From: Xanthomonas cassavae CFBP 4642
GTDB lineage: Bacteria > Pseudomonadota > Gammaproteobacteria > Xanthomonadales > Xanthomonadaceae
Direction of reading: 5' to 3'
Assembly (NCBI RefSeq): GCF_000454545.1
Contig: NZ_CM002139.1
Location: forward strand, 4,406,616 to 4,470,615
Length of the DNA: 64,000 bases
Shown: positions 56,623-64,000 of the stretch, in pieces
Numbering within the stretch: position 1 is the stretch's first letter
Layout of the letters: each line of letters opens with the position of its first letter
Translations under genes and position numbers: made by a program
The notes under the pieces: generated by a model
What the model was told of the DNA's origin: nothing
What the model saw: the letters and a program-made list of their open reading frames with translations, nothing else
The model's database searches: none

Positions 56623-58452
56623 TTACTTCTTCTTCGGGATGTACAGGTCGGTGATGGTGCCGTCGTAGACCTCGGCGGCCATGCCGACCGATTCGCTCAG
56701 GGTCGGATGGGCGTGGATGGTGTGGCCGATGTCTTCGGCCTCGGCGCCCATCTCGATGGCCAGGCCGATCTCGGCCAGCAGGTCACCGGCATGCACGCCG
56801 ACGATGGCGCCACCGATGATGCGGTGGGTGTCTTCGTCGAAGATCAGCTTGGTGAAGCCTTCGGTGCGGCCGATGCCGATCGCGCGGCCGCTGGCAGCCC
56901 ACGGGAATTTGGCCACGCCGACCTTCAGGCCCTTGGCCTTTGCTTCGGTCTCGGTGACGCCGACCCAGGCGATTTCCGGGTTGGTGTACGCCACCGACGG
57001 GATCACCCGCGCCACCCATTCCCGGCCTTTACCAGGAACGCCCTCGCCGGCAGCCACTTCGGCGGCCAGCTTGCCTTCGTGGGTGGCCTTGTGCGCCAGC
57101 ATCGGGTTACCGACGATGTCGCCGATGGCGAAGATGTGCGGCACGTTGGTGCGCATCTGCCGGTCGACCGGAATGAAGCCGCGCTCGGTGACGGTGACGC
57201 CGGCCTTGTCCGCGCCGATCTTCTTGCCGTTGGGCGAACGGCCCACCGCGACCAGCACGCGATCATAGGTGATCGCATCCAACGCCGGCTTCTCGCCCTC
57301 GGCGGCCGCTTCGAAGCCAACGGTGATGCCCTTCTTGTCGGCCTTGACGTCGGCGGCCTTGGTCTTGAGATGGACCTCAACGCCCTGCTTCTTCAAGCGA
57401 TCGGCCAGCGGCTTGACCAGGTCCTTGTCGGCGCCCGGCATCAGCTGGTCCATGAACTCGACCACGGTGACCTTGCTGCCCAGCGCGCTGTACACCGTGG
57501 CCATTTCCAGGCCGATGATGCCGCCGCCGACCACCAGCAGGGTCTTGGGGATGTCGTGCAGTTCCAGCGCGTCGGTGGAGTCCATCACGCGCTCGTCGTC
57601 CCACGGGAAGTTGGGCAGCTTCACCGCCTGCGAGCCGGCCGCGATGATGCAGTGCTCGAAGCGCAGCAGCTGGGTCTTGCCGTCGTTGCCGACGATCTCC
57701 AGCTCATTGGGCGAAACGAACGTTGCCACGCCGGTAACGGTGCGTACCTTGCGCTGCTTGGCCATGCTGGCCAGCCCGCCGGTGAGCTTGCCGACTACTT
57801 TTTCCTTGTACTCGCGCAGCTTGTCCAGGGTGATCCTGGGCTGACCGAAATCCACGCCGAAGTCGCCGGCATGGGCCACTTCATCGATCACCGCAGCAGC
57901 GTGCAGCAGCGCCTTGGACGGAATGCAGCCGACGTTGAGGCAGACACCGCCCAGGCTGGCATAGCGCTCGATCAGCACCGTCTCCAGGCCCAGGTCGGCG
58001 GCGCGGAAGGCGGCGGTGTAGCCGCCGGGGCCGGCGCCGAGCACCACCATCTTGCATTCGATATCGGCAGTCTTGCCGCTGGCCAGCGCCGGCTTGGGCG
58101 CAGCCGGCTCGGCCGGGGCACGGTGCGACGGCGTTACCGGCGGCTTGCTGCCGGGTGCGGCGACCGCAGCAGCCTTGGTCTCGGCCTTCGCAGGCGCAGG
58201 CGCGGCGGCCTCGCCTTCGGTTTCCAGCAGCAGCACCACCGCCCCTTCGGACAGGGTGTCGCCCATCTTGACCTTGAGTTCCTTGACCACGCCGGCAGCC
58301 GAGGACGGCACTTCCAGCGTGGCCTTGTCCGACTCCAGCGTCACCAGGCCCTGGTCCTTGGCCACGCTGTCGCCGACGGCGACCAGCACTTCGATGACGG
58401 GGACATCGCTGTAATCGCCGATGTCGGGAACCTTGATTTCAATGACCGCCAT
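56623..58452 (-). CDS. lpdA: dihydrolipoyl dehydrogenase with N-terminal lipoyl domain
   Basis: E3 component of the pyruvate dehydrogenase complex, 609 residues. Residues 1-80 form a lipoyl domain with the modified Lys43 in ESDKATLEV. An Ala/Pro-rich linker (about 82-128) precedes the FAD-disulfide oxidoreductase core: VVLGAGPGGYTAA (FAD), the redox pair Cys171/Cys176 in GGVCLNVGCIPS, an NAD-binding VVGGGIIGLEMA, and the active-site His in HAHPTLSE. The lipoyl fusion is known from xanthomonads and a few other bacteria. It is the last gene of the aceF-unknown-lpdA group. Confidence 0.95.
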   Translation of the reverse strand: MAVIEIKVPDIGDYSDVPVIEVLVAVGDSVAKDQGLVTLESDKATLEVPSSAAGVVKELKVKMGDTLSEGAVVLLLETEGEAAAPAPAKAETKAAAVAAPGSKPPVTPSHRAPAEPAAPKPALASGKTADIECKMVVLGAGPGGYTAAFRAADLGLETVLIERYASLGGVCLNVGCIPSKALLHAAAVIDEVAHAGDFGVDFGQPRITLDKLREYKEKVVGKLTGGLASMAKQRKVRTVTGVATFVSPNELEIVGNDGKTQLLRFEHCIIAAGSQAVKLPNFPWDDERVMDSTDALELHDIPKTLLVVGGGIIGLEMATVYSALGSKVTVVEFMDQLMPGADKDLVKPLADRLKKQGVEVHLKTKAADVKADKKGITVGFEAAAEGEKPALDAITYDRVLVAVGRSPNGKKIGADKAGVTVTERGFIPVDRQMRTNVPHIFAIGDIVGNPMLAHKATHEGKLAAEVAAGEGVPGKGREWVARVIPSVAYTNPEIAWVGVTETEAKAKGLKVGVAKFPWAASGRAIGIGRTEGFTKLIFDEDTHRIIGGAIVGVHAGDLLAEIGLAIEMGAEAEDIGHTIHAHPTLSESVGMAAEVYDGTITDLYIPKKK

Positions 58453-58468
58453 TTGCTTCTCCTGTAGC

Positions 58469-59116
58469 TCAACCGGCCGTGCCGGCAAGCGTCTGCTGGA
58501 GTTCATCCAGCGACGATTCGATTTGGGTCCAGCGCTTGTCGCGCTTCTTTTCCTTGCCTTCACTGGCTTCGATCAGCAGCGCGGCCTGTTGCAGCAGCAA
58601 CTCGCCGGCGCCGCAGCTCGGGCGCGCGCCGCTGTAGCGCACGCCGTCGACCTGGAACGACAGCACTTCGCCCTCGGTCACCGACGCGGTACGGCCAATG
58701 GGGGCCAGCTGGGTCAAGGCATGGGTCCAGTTGCTGACCAGGCGCTTGGCCAGCGCGGCCGGGATCGGGATCTCCACCGTTTCCGGGGTCTGTTCGGTGC
58801 GGAACTGCACGCTGCCGCGACCAGTCTCGCTGACCCAGCTGTAGACGCGCTCGTCGGCACGGCTATGCCGCAGGGTCCAGTCGGCACCGTCCTTGCCCGG
58901 CACCAGCGAGACGCCGCTTTCCACGCCGCGCACGGGCAGCCTCAACAGCGTCAGCGAGGGTTTGCTGCCGCCATCGAGCAACGTGGTGACGGCGATTCCG
59001 TAATTGCCCACCGCCGGCGGCCAGCCGCGCCCCAGGGTGCTGTCGCACTCGCGTGCGACCGCATCGGTCCACGGCAGCATGCCGAGCACGGCGATCGTCA
59101 GCAGGGCGCGCCTCAC
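58469..59116 (-). CDS. exported protein of unknown function between aceF and lpdA
   Basis: Protein of 215 residues. It starts at a GTG in a GTGA overlap with the aceF stop and ends 16 bases before lpdA, so it is embedded in the PDH operon. The signal peptide is RRALLTIAVLGMLPWTDAVA. The mature part has strands such as VGNYGIAVTTLLDGGSKPSL, TGRGSVQFRTEQTPETVEIP and LSFQVDGVRYSG, with two Cys (near REC and RPSCGAG) that could form a disulfide. A charged C-terminal helix follows. No family was recognised, and a periplasmic protein in this place is unexpected. Confidence 0.68.
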   Translation of the reverse strand: MRRALLTIAVLGMLPWTDAVARECDSTLGRGWPPAVGNYGIAVTTLLDGGSKPSLTLLRLPVRGVESGVSLVPGKDGADWTLRHSRADERVYSWVSETGRGSVQFRTEQTPETVEIPIPAALAKRLVSNWTHALTQLAPIGRTASVTEGEVLSFQVDGVRYSGARPSCGAGELLLQQAALLIEASEGKEKKRDKRWTQIESSLDELQQTLAGTAG

Positions 59117-60885
59117 AGCAGGACGCGACGCATGTCGGCCAGCACCTGGCTGAGGTAGGTGGTGAAACGGGCCGCCAGCGCGCCGTCGATGACGCGGTGG
59201 TCGTAGCTCAGCGACAGCGGCAGCATCAGCTTCGGCGCGAACTCCTTGCCGTTCCACACCGGCTGCATCGCCGACTTGGACACGCCCAGGATCGCCACTT
59301 CCGGCGCATTGATGATCGGCGTGAACGCGGTGCCGCCGATGCCGCCCAGCGAACTGATCGAGAAGCAGCCGCCGCTCATGTCGGCCGGGCCGAGCTTGCC
59401 GTCGCGCGCCTTCTTGGCTAGCTCGCCGCTTTCCTGCGCGATCTGCAGCACGCCCTTCTTGTCGACGTCGCGGATCACCGGCACCACCAGGCCATTCGGT
59501 GTATCGGCGGCAAAACCGATGTTGACGTACTTCTTCAGCGTGAGGTTTTCGCCGGCCGCATCGAGCGAGGCGTTGAACTCCGGGAACTTCCTCAGCGCCG
59601 CGGCGCTGGCCTTGACCAGGAAGGCGAGCATGGTGAGCTTGATGCCCGCCTTCTCGTTCTCCTTGTTGAGGGCCACGCGCAGGGCTTCCAGGTCGGTGAT
59701 GTCGGCCGATTCGAACTGGGTGACGTGCGGAATCATCGCCCAGTTGCGCGCCAGGTTGGCACCGGAAATCTTCTTGATGCGCGACAGCGGCTGGGTTTCG
59801 GTCTCGCCGAACTTGCTGAAGTCCACCTTCGGCCAGGCCAGCAGATTCAGACCGTTGCCACCGCCGGCCGGCGCAGCACCGGCTGCGGCAGGTGCGCCAC
59901 CGCTGAGTGCGGCCTTGACGAAGCGCTGCACGTCTTCACGGGTGATGCGGCCGCCCTTTTCGCTGCCCTTGAGCTGGTTCAGGTCCACGCCCAGTTCGCG
60001 TGCGAACACGCGCACCACCGGGCTGGCGTAGGCCACCTTGGACGGCAGCACGCTGTCGGCATCGAAGGTCACCGGCGGGCTGCTCGGGTTGCCGGCCGAC
60101 GGCTGTCCACCCTGCGCCGACTGCACACCTGCTCCGGAACGGGCGCCCTGCACCTGCGCGATCTCGCGCTGGGCCAGCTTGTCCGGCTCGGCCGATACCG
60201 CCACCGGCTCGACCTTGCCCGCAGTTTCGGCGGTGTCGGTGGTGGGCTTGGCGGGCGACTGCGCCGCACCGGCGCCGCCATCGCTGGCCGCGATGATCGC
60301 CACCACGTTGCCCTGCGAGAGCGTGTCGCCAACCTTGACCTTGAGTTCCTTGACCACGCCGGCAGCCGAGGACGGCACTTCCATCGTGGCCTTGTCCGAT
60401 TCCAGGGTGACCAGGCTCTGGTCCTTGCTGACCGTATCGCCGACCGCGACCAGCACTTCGATCACCGGGATGTCGGTGTAATCGCCGATATCGGGCACGC
60501 GCGCTTCGACCAGGCCACCGTCGGATGCGGCGGGCTTGGCGGCGGCCGGTTCGGCCTTGGCGGCCGGCGCGGGGGCGGCAGCAGGCGCGGCCTTGGCCGG
60601 CGCAGCGGCAGGCGCTGGCTTGGCGGCAGTGTCGGCGCCGGCATCGGCCACTTCGATCAATGCCACCAGGGCGCCCTGCGACAGCGAATCGCCGACCTTG
60701 ACCTTGATCTCCTTGACCACGCCGGCCACCGACGAGGGCACTTCCATGGTGGCCTTGTCCGATTCCAGCGTGACCAGGCTCTGGTCCTTGCTGACCGTAT
60801 CGCCGACCGACACCAGCACCTCGATTACCGGGACGTCGCTGTAGTCACCGATATCGGGGACAAGTGCTTCCTTGATTTCGGCCAT
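59113..60885 (-). CDS. aceF: dihydrolipoyl acetyltransferase (PDH E2)
   Basis: E2 core enzyme of the pyruvate dehydrogenase complex, 590 residues. It has two lipoyl domains: Lys44 in ESDKATMEV, and a second starting VEARVPDIGDYTD. Ala/Pro linkers precede the peripheral-subunit-binding domain (PVVRVFARELGVDLNQLKG). The catalytic domain carries SYDHRVIDGALAARF, with the active-site His and Asp. No aceE gene lies upstream in the window; the next region is the disrupted DUF2884 gene, so E1 must be encoded elsewhere. Confidence 0.96.
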   Translation of the reverse strand: MAEIKEALVPDIGDYSDVPVIEVLVSVGDTVSKDQSLVTLESDKATMEVPSSVAGVVKEIKVKVGDSLSQGALVALIEVADAGADTAAKPAPAAAPAKAAPAAAPAPAAKAEPAAAKPAASDGGLVEARVPDIGDYTDIPVIEVLVAVGDTVSKDQSLVTLESDKATMEVPSSAAGVVKELKVKVGDTLSQGNVVAIIAASDGGAGAAQSPAKPTTDTAETAGKVEPVAVSAEPDKLAQREIAQVQGARSGAGVQSAQGGQPSAGNPSSPPVTFDADSVLPSKVAYASPVVRVFARELGVDLNQLKGSEKGGRITREDVQRFVKAALSGGAPAAAGAAPAGGGNGLNLLAWPKVDFSKFGETETQPLSRIKKISGANLARNWAMIPHVTQFESADITDLEALRVALNKENEKAGIKLTMLAFLVKASAAALRKFPEFNASLDAAGENLTLKKYVNIGFAADTPNGLVVPVIRDVDKKGVLQIAQESGELAKKARDGKLGPADMSGGCFSISSLGGIGGTAFTPIINAPEVAILGVSKSAMQPVWNGKEFAPKLMLPLSLSYDHRVIDGALAARFTTYLSQVLADMRRVLL

Positions 60886-61652
60886 ACGGGGAACTCCGGC
60901 AACAGAATGGGGAAACCCCTATTGTGGCCGGCTGCGGGCCGCAGCGCCAACCATTGCCGTGGAAAAAGTCGCGCACCGGACGGGATGCAGCGTTCGCCAG
61001 CGCGTGCGGCGGATCATTTCGACGCGCGTCGATCCACCTGCAACAGCTGCAACGGCGCGCCCGATGGCAAACGATACGCCAGCGCATTGTCCAACGCATC
61101 CAGCGCCTCGACCTGGGTGCACAGCTGCTGCGCGCGCGGCCGCAATGCGCGTGCCTGCGGCTCGACCAGGCGCTCGATGCGCTGTTCCAGGCCATCGAGC
61201 GAGCGCAGCCGCTGTGCGTTTCCGGTCAACGCCGATTGCACTGCGCCGGCAACCACATCGCCGATCAGCTGAGGCAATAGCTCGGCCACTAGTTCGCCGA
61301 TATCGTCATCGATATCGATGGGAGTCAGCTGGCTCTTGCGGAAGCTCTGCTGCAAACGCAGGTCGATCTTCTCGCGCACACCGGTCAGCTGCACACGCGT
61401 GGCCTCCGGGTCACGGCTGAAGCCGGCAGCCACCTCGCCCAATGCGGTGATCGCGATATCGGCAGCCTCGCGCCCGACCTGCTGCGCCAGCGGCACCACC
61501 TCGCGGGTCTGCCGTTCGAAACGGATCAGGCGATCGCGATCGTCGGCGCTCAGCGCCACCCAGGCGTCGTCGACGAACAAGGCGCCCTGGCGCAGCACCA
61601 GCCGCTGCGGCGTTCCTGTGCTGCGGATGAAAATGACGCTGCGCGGAGACAG

Positions 61653-62727
61653 CTTAGACTCAACTTCCAAGTGCAACACCCCGCTTTGACGTAGGGTAGC
61701 GGCATGGGCACACAGTACAGGCACCTGGGTTCCGAAGAACGCGCTTTGCTTCAAATTGAACTCGGTAACGGAATGAGCATCAACTCCATTGCAAGGCGAC
61801 TCAATCGCAGTGCGTCCACCCTGTCGCGCGAGATAAGGCGACAGGGCGAACCTGTCTATGCGGCAACCAGCGCAGCCAGCAACTATCGGCTGCGCCGCAG
61901 AGCGTGCGTTCGAAGGCGCCGGCTTGTTGAAGGCAGTGCGCTCTTTCAGCAGGTGCGTGACGACTTGGTTCTGTATCGTTGGTCGCCCCAGCAAATTGCT
62001 GCCAAGCTCAAGGCCATGCATCCGGATGATCCAAGTCAACGCGTGAGTCACGAAACAATCTACGCCGCTATCTACGCGCATCCGCGTGGTGGTTTGAAGA
62101 AAGAGCTTGTGGAGGCGCTTCGTCAGCACAAGCCGACGCGAGGCTTGCGCCGTACAACCGCTGCCAAGCGCACGTGGGTGCCGGAGGAGCTGCGTATCGT
62201 CCATCGGCCTGAAGAGGTGGCGCAGCGCTTGATTCCTGGGCACTGGGAAGGCGACCTGATCAAAGGGGCTTTCAACCGCTCGTGCGTAGGCACGCTGGTG
62301 GAGCGAAAGACGCGCTTTGTGGTGCTGTGCAAGATGGATGGCTGTACTGCACAGGATGCGCTGGAGGGCTTCACGCGACAGATGAAGAAGCTGCCGCGTT
62401 TCCTACTGGGAAGCCTCACCTATGACCGCGGAACCGAGATGACGTGTTATCCAGAGCTGATGAAGCGGCTCAACATCGATCTTTGGTTCGCCGATCCACA
62501 TGCGCCCTGGCAGCGCGGCAGCAATGAGAACACCAACGGCCTGCTGCGCCAGTTCATGCCAAAAGGCGCGGACTTGTCCAAGGCGAGCCAGGAGTATCTC
62601 AACAACGTCGCCGACCTGATGAACGCCCGGCCACGGCAGACGCTTGGCTGGAAGACGCCGAACCAGGCGCTGGAAGAAGAGATCGCTCAATTCAACTCAC
62701 GTGTTGCACTTGCAAGTTGAGACCGCC
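61653..62727 (+). mobile_element. IS30-family insertion sequence (complete, about 1075 bp)
   Basis: Inverted ends share CTCAACTTSCAAGTGCAACA (one mismatch in the core), at about 61659-61678 and, in complement, 62702-62721; the outermost few bases match poorly. CAG (CTG on the gene strand) is duplicated at 61650-61652 and 62728-62730, which defines the outer limits. This choice restores the interrupted gene in frame. A tighter reading with GAC as duplication (61657-61659 / 62721-62723) is possible but would leave the host gene out of frame. Confidence 0.85.
61704..62720 (+). CDS. IS30-family transposase
   Basis: Transposase of 338 residues. The N-terminal helix-turn-helix is NGMSINSIARRLNRSASTLS; the DDE residues lie in GHWEGDLIKG, LTYDRGTEMTCY and SNENTNGLLRQF. 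The frame is intact. The stop codon falls inside the right inverted repeat, a compact arrangement common in these elements. Confidence 0.95.
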   Translation: MGTQYRHLGSEERALLQIELGNGMSINSIARRLNRSASTLSREIRRQGEPVYAATSAASNYRLRRRACVRRRRLVEGSALFQQVRDDLVLYRWSPQQIAAKLKAMHPDDPSQRVSHETIYAAIYAHPRGGLKKELVEALRQHKPTRGLRRTTAAKRTWVPEELRIVHRPEEVAQRLIPGHWEGDLIKGAFNRSCVGTLVERKTRFVVLCKMDGCTAQDALEGFTRQMKKLPRFLLGSLTYDRGTEMTCYPELMKRLNIDLWFADPHAPWQRGSNENTNGLLRQFMPKGADLSKASQEYLNNVADLMNARPRQTLGWKTPNQALEEEIAQFNSRVALAS

Positions 62728-63017
62728 CAGGGTGAGGTCGTAGTCGCTGCTGACATTGCAGTGCAACGCGTCGGCCAGTGCTGCCGGCATCGCACCGGCC
62801 ATGCCCAGCAACACGGCCATTGCCGCCGCCAGCGTCTGCCTGATCGTCATGTCGTCATTCCCCCTGGATGCTGGGTGCAGCATGTGCGCAGACGCCGCAC
62901 ACCACCATAGGCCGGAGGCTGGCATGACTTCTGGCGGCCGGGGCACGGTGGGGCACGTGGAAAACACGCGGGCTGCCAAGCCCTGTCTGGCAATGATGAA
63001 CACGCAGGGCCGCGGCA

Positions 63018-63542
63018 TCAGCCCTGCACGGCATCGCGCAACGGTTGCCACGCCGCGCACAGGCGTGGCAGGGACCAGGCGGCATTGGCCGGGCTGGTGG
63101 ACGGCAAGGCCAGCACCGGCACTGCGCGTGCGTGGGCCGACAGCAGCGGCTGCACATGCCGGCGCCAGGCCTGCATCGCCGCGGCGCCATTGCAGGCCAC
63201 CAGGCGCAGCTGCGGCAACGTGGTCAGCAACACGGGCAACGGATTGACCACGATGCTGTCCGCGACGATGGCCGAATCCAGGCTGCCGTGTCGTTCGCAC
63301 TGGCCGATCACATCCCACAGGCCAACCTTGCAGTCGGCCAGCGCCTGCAGGCGCGCCGGATATGCCAACCCGGCGTAGATGCCCAGCAGTTCCTGCATCA
63401 GCGGCCAGAAACGGTTGCGCGGATGGGCGTAATACATCGCCGCGTGCAACGAGACGTTGCCCGGCATCGAGCCGAGTACCAGGACACGGCAATCGTTAGG
63501 AATGTGCGCTGGAAGGCTCTGCAACAGGTCGGTTTTCGTCAC
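63018..63542 (-). CDS. DNA-deoxyinosine (hypoxanthine-DNA) glycosylase, UDG superfamily
   Basis: Base-excision repair enzyme of 174 residues. The N-terminal motif VLVLGSMPGNVSL and the following YYAHPRNRFWPLM match the hypoxanthine-DNA glycosylase family (UDG family 6), where the catalytic Asn lies in HPRNRFW. The second motif is LPSTSPANA. It removes deaminated adenine from DNA. ATG at 63542 gives the usual length. It lies on the minus strand, upstream of the disrupted DUF2884 gene. Confidence 0.87.
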   Translation of the reverse strand: MTKTDLLQSLPAHIPNDCRVLVLGSMPGNVSLHAAMYYAHPRNRFWPLMQELLGIYAGLAYPARLQALADCKVGLWDVIGQCERHGSLDSAIVADSIVVNPLPVLLTTLPQLRLVACNGAAAMQAWRRHVQPLLSAHARAVPVLALPSTSPANAAWSLPRLCAAWQPLRDAVQG

Positions 63543-63723
63543 GGCGATCGCATCTGCGTGAATGTCTTTTTCAGCTTGCCTGTTGCAGCCACGGCCTTCT
63601 CCGGAAACTCGCTGAACAAACGAAATTTTAGCGAGCCGCGGGTGGGCGTAGATTCATATTTTCAGGAATAGCTTTGGCGCGGCCCACTCCACGGGCCTAA
63701 CAAGAACACTGAGGAGACCCCCA

Positions 63724-64000
63724 ATGCGTGCCATTTCCATCCTGAGCCTGGCTGCCGTATCCGTACTTGCGTTTGCGCCGTCGGCATTTGCACAAGACAC
63801 CACCAACACCGGCGACACCTCCTCGGCTTCCACCAGCGCCGATAGCGCTTCCGGAAAGCATTGGGCAGTGGTCGGCGGTGTTGCTTTGATCAAGCCGAAG
63901 AACGATCCGGCTCCGGGCCTGGACGTCGATGGCGGCCCGGCACCGACGCTGAGCGCCAGCTACTACATCAATGACAACTGGGCCGTTGAGCTGTGGGGCG
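63724..64000 (+). CDS. OmpW-family outer-membrane protein (5' part, cut by window end)
   Basis: The first 92 codons are visible. ATG at 63724 follows a GAGGAGA Shine-Dalgarno. The signal peptide is AISILSLAAVSVLAFAPSAF with cleavage after AFA. After a Ser/Thr-rich linker the first strands appear: HWAVVGGVALIKPKND and APTLSASYYINDNWAVELWG. The last is the OmpW-typical second-strand pattern (PTLSxxYYxxDNWAxEL). OmpW barrels carry small hydrophobic compounds. The 3' end lies outside the window. Confidence 0.82.
   Translation, partial: MRAISILSLAAVSVLAFAPSAFAQDTTNTGDTSSASTSADSASGKHWAVVGGVALIKPKNDPAPGLDVDGGPAPTLSASYYINDNWAVELWG

Larger units (their letters stand above)
61014..62850 (-). pseudogene. 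DUF2884 (YggN-like) family gene split by an IS30-family element
   Basis: The 5' part (62850 down to 62728) encodes a signal peptide and HCNVSSDYDLTL. The 3' part (61649 down to 61014) continues with SPRSVIFIRSTGTPQRLVLR and ends QVDRRASK. Removing the element and one copy of the CTG repeat joins DYDLTL to SPRSVIF exactly in frame and gives a protein of 252 residues, the normal size of this exported family of unknown function. The 3' part contains the DUF2884-typical stretches QGALFVDDAWVALSADDRDR and AADIAITALGEVAAGFS. As it stands, the product would be cut after about 50 residues and is probably non-functional. Confidence 0.85.

Noticed and set aside
57000..58467. Plus-strand open frames opposite lpdA and aceF
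   Set aside because: They are complementary to conserved lipoyl and oxidoreductase domains; composition is Gly/Arg-rich and no start signal is present.
61657..62723. GAC as the target duplication of the IS30 element
   Set aside because: GAC flanks the strongly conserved inverted core, but removing the element at those points leaves the DUF2884 gene out of frame. CTG restores both frame and family sequence.

Overview
The window is a GC-rich, gene-dense piece of gammaproteobacterial chromosome that reads as Xanthomonas. Supporting features are a copLAB copper locus of Xanthomonas type, two large proteins ending in XVIPCD-like type IV secretion signals, an LpdA with a fused lipoyl domain beside aceF, GGGATTC-type intergenic heptamer repeats, REP-like GTAGGAGCG palindromes, and IS5- and IS30-family elements. 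No rRNA, tRNA or CRISPR array was recognised.

Layout. 1-7000: a small cluster for aromatic or ester metabolism (VOC protein, tannase/feruloyl-esterase lipoprotein, Tat-exported dienelactone hydrolase, SRPBCC protein) closed by a convergent LysR regulator. An IS5-family element sits in the last codons of the VOC gene. 7300-13450: housekeeping genes: bioD, a free-methionine sulfoxide reductase coupled to a TfoX-C protein, gph, dinB, fabA-fabB. 13500-19350: a decayed tandem array of an interbacterial effector with ankyrin lipoproteins (probable immunity proteins). Two effector remnants flank the first lipoprotein, and an intact 938-residue lipase effector follows the second. 19600-28400: an SH3 protein, oligopeptidase A, a PLP enzyme, copL-copA-copB and gloA. 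28600-33500: a second effector module (lipoprotein plus lysozyme/NlpC-like/PG-binding/XVIPCD protein) meeting a convergent secreted protein at a perfect 20-bp-stem hairpin.

33800-47100: glmS and glmU are separated by a seven-gene export/regulation unit: HlyD adaptor, ABC ATPase, two MacB/FtsX-type permeases, a small PDZ-like secreted protein, and an NtrC-type regulator with its kinase. A good sigma-54 -24/-12 element and four copies of GTGTCCGC in two orientations lie directly upstream. This fits activation of the unit by the regulator encoded at its own 3' end. A GtrA-like protein and a secreted chorismate mutase follow. 47200-54850: the complete atpIBEFHAGDC operon on the minus strand, with a promoter upstream of atpI and a terminator after atpC. 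55300-64000: an outer-membrane barrel protein, lpdA, an unknown exported protein, aceF, a DUF2884 gene split cleanly by an IS30-family element, a hypoxanthine-DNA glycosylase and the start of an OmpW-like gene.

Two systems deserve most attention. One is the duplicated effector/immunity locus, in which the immunity copy outlives its effectors. The other is the self-contained sigma-54-controlled MacB-like exporter. All functions are inferred from sequence reading; no database search was run.
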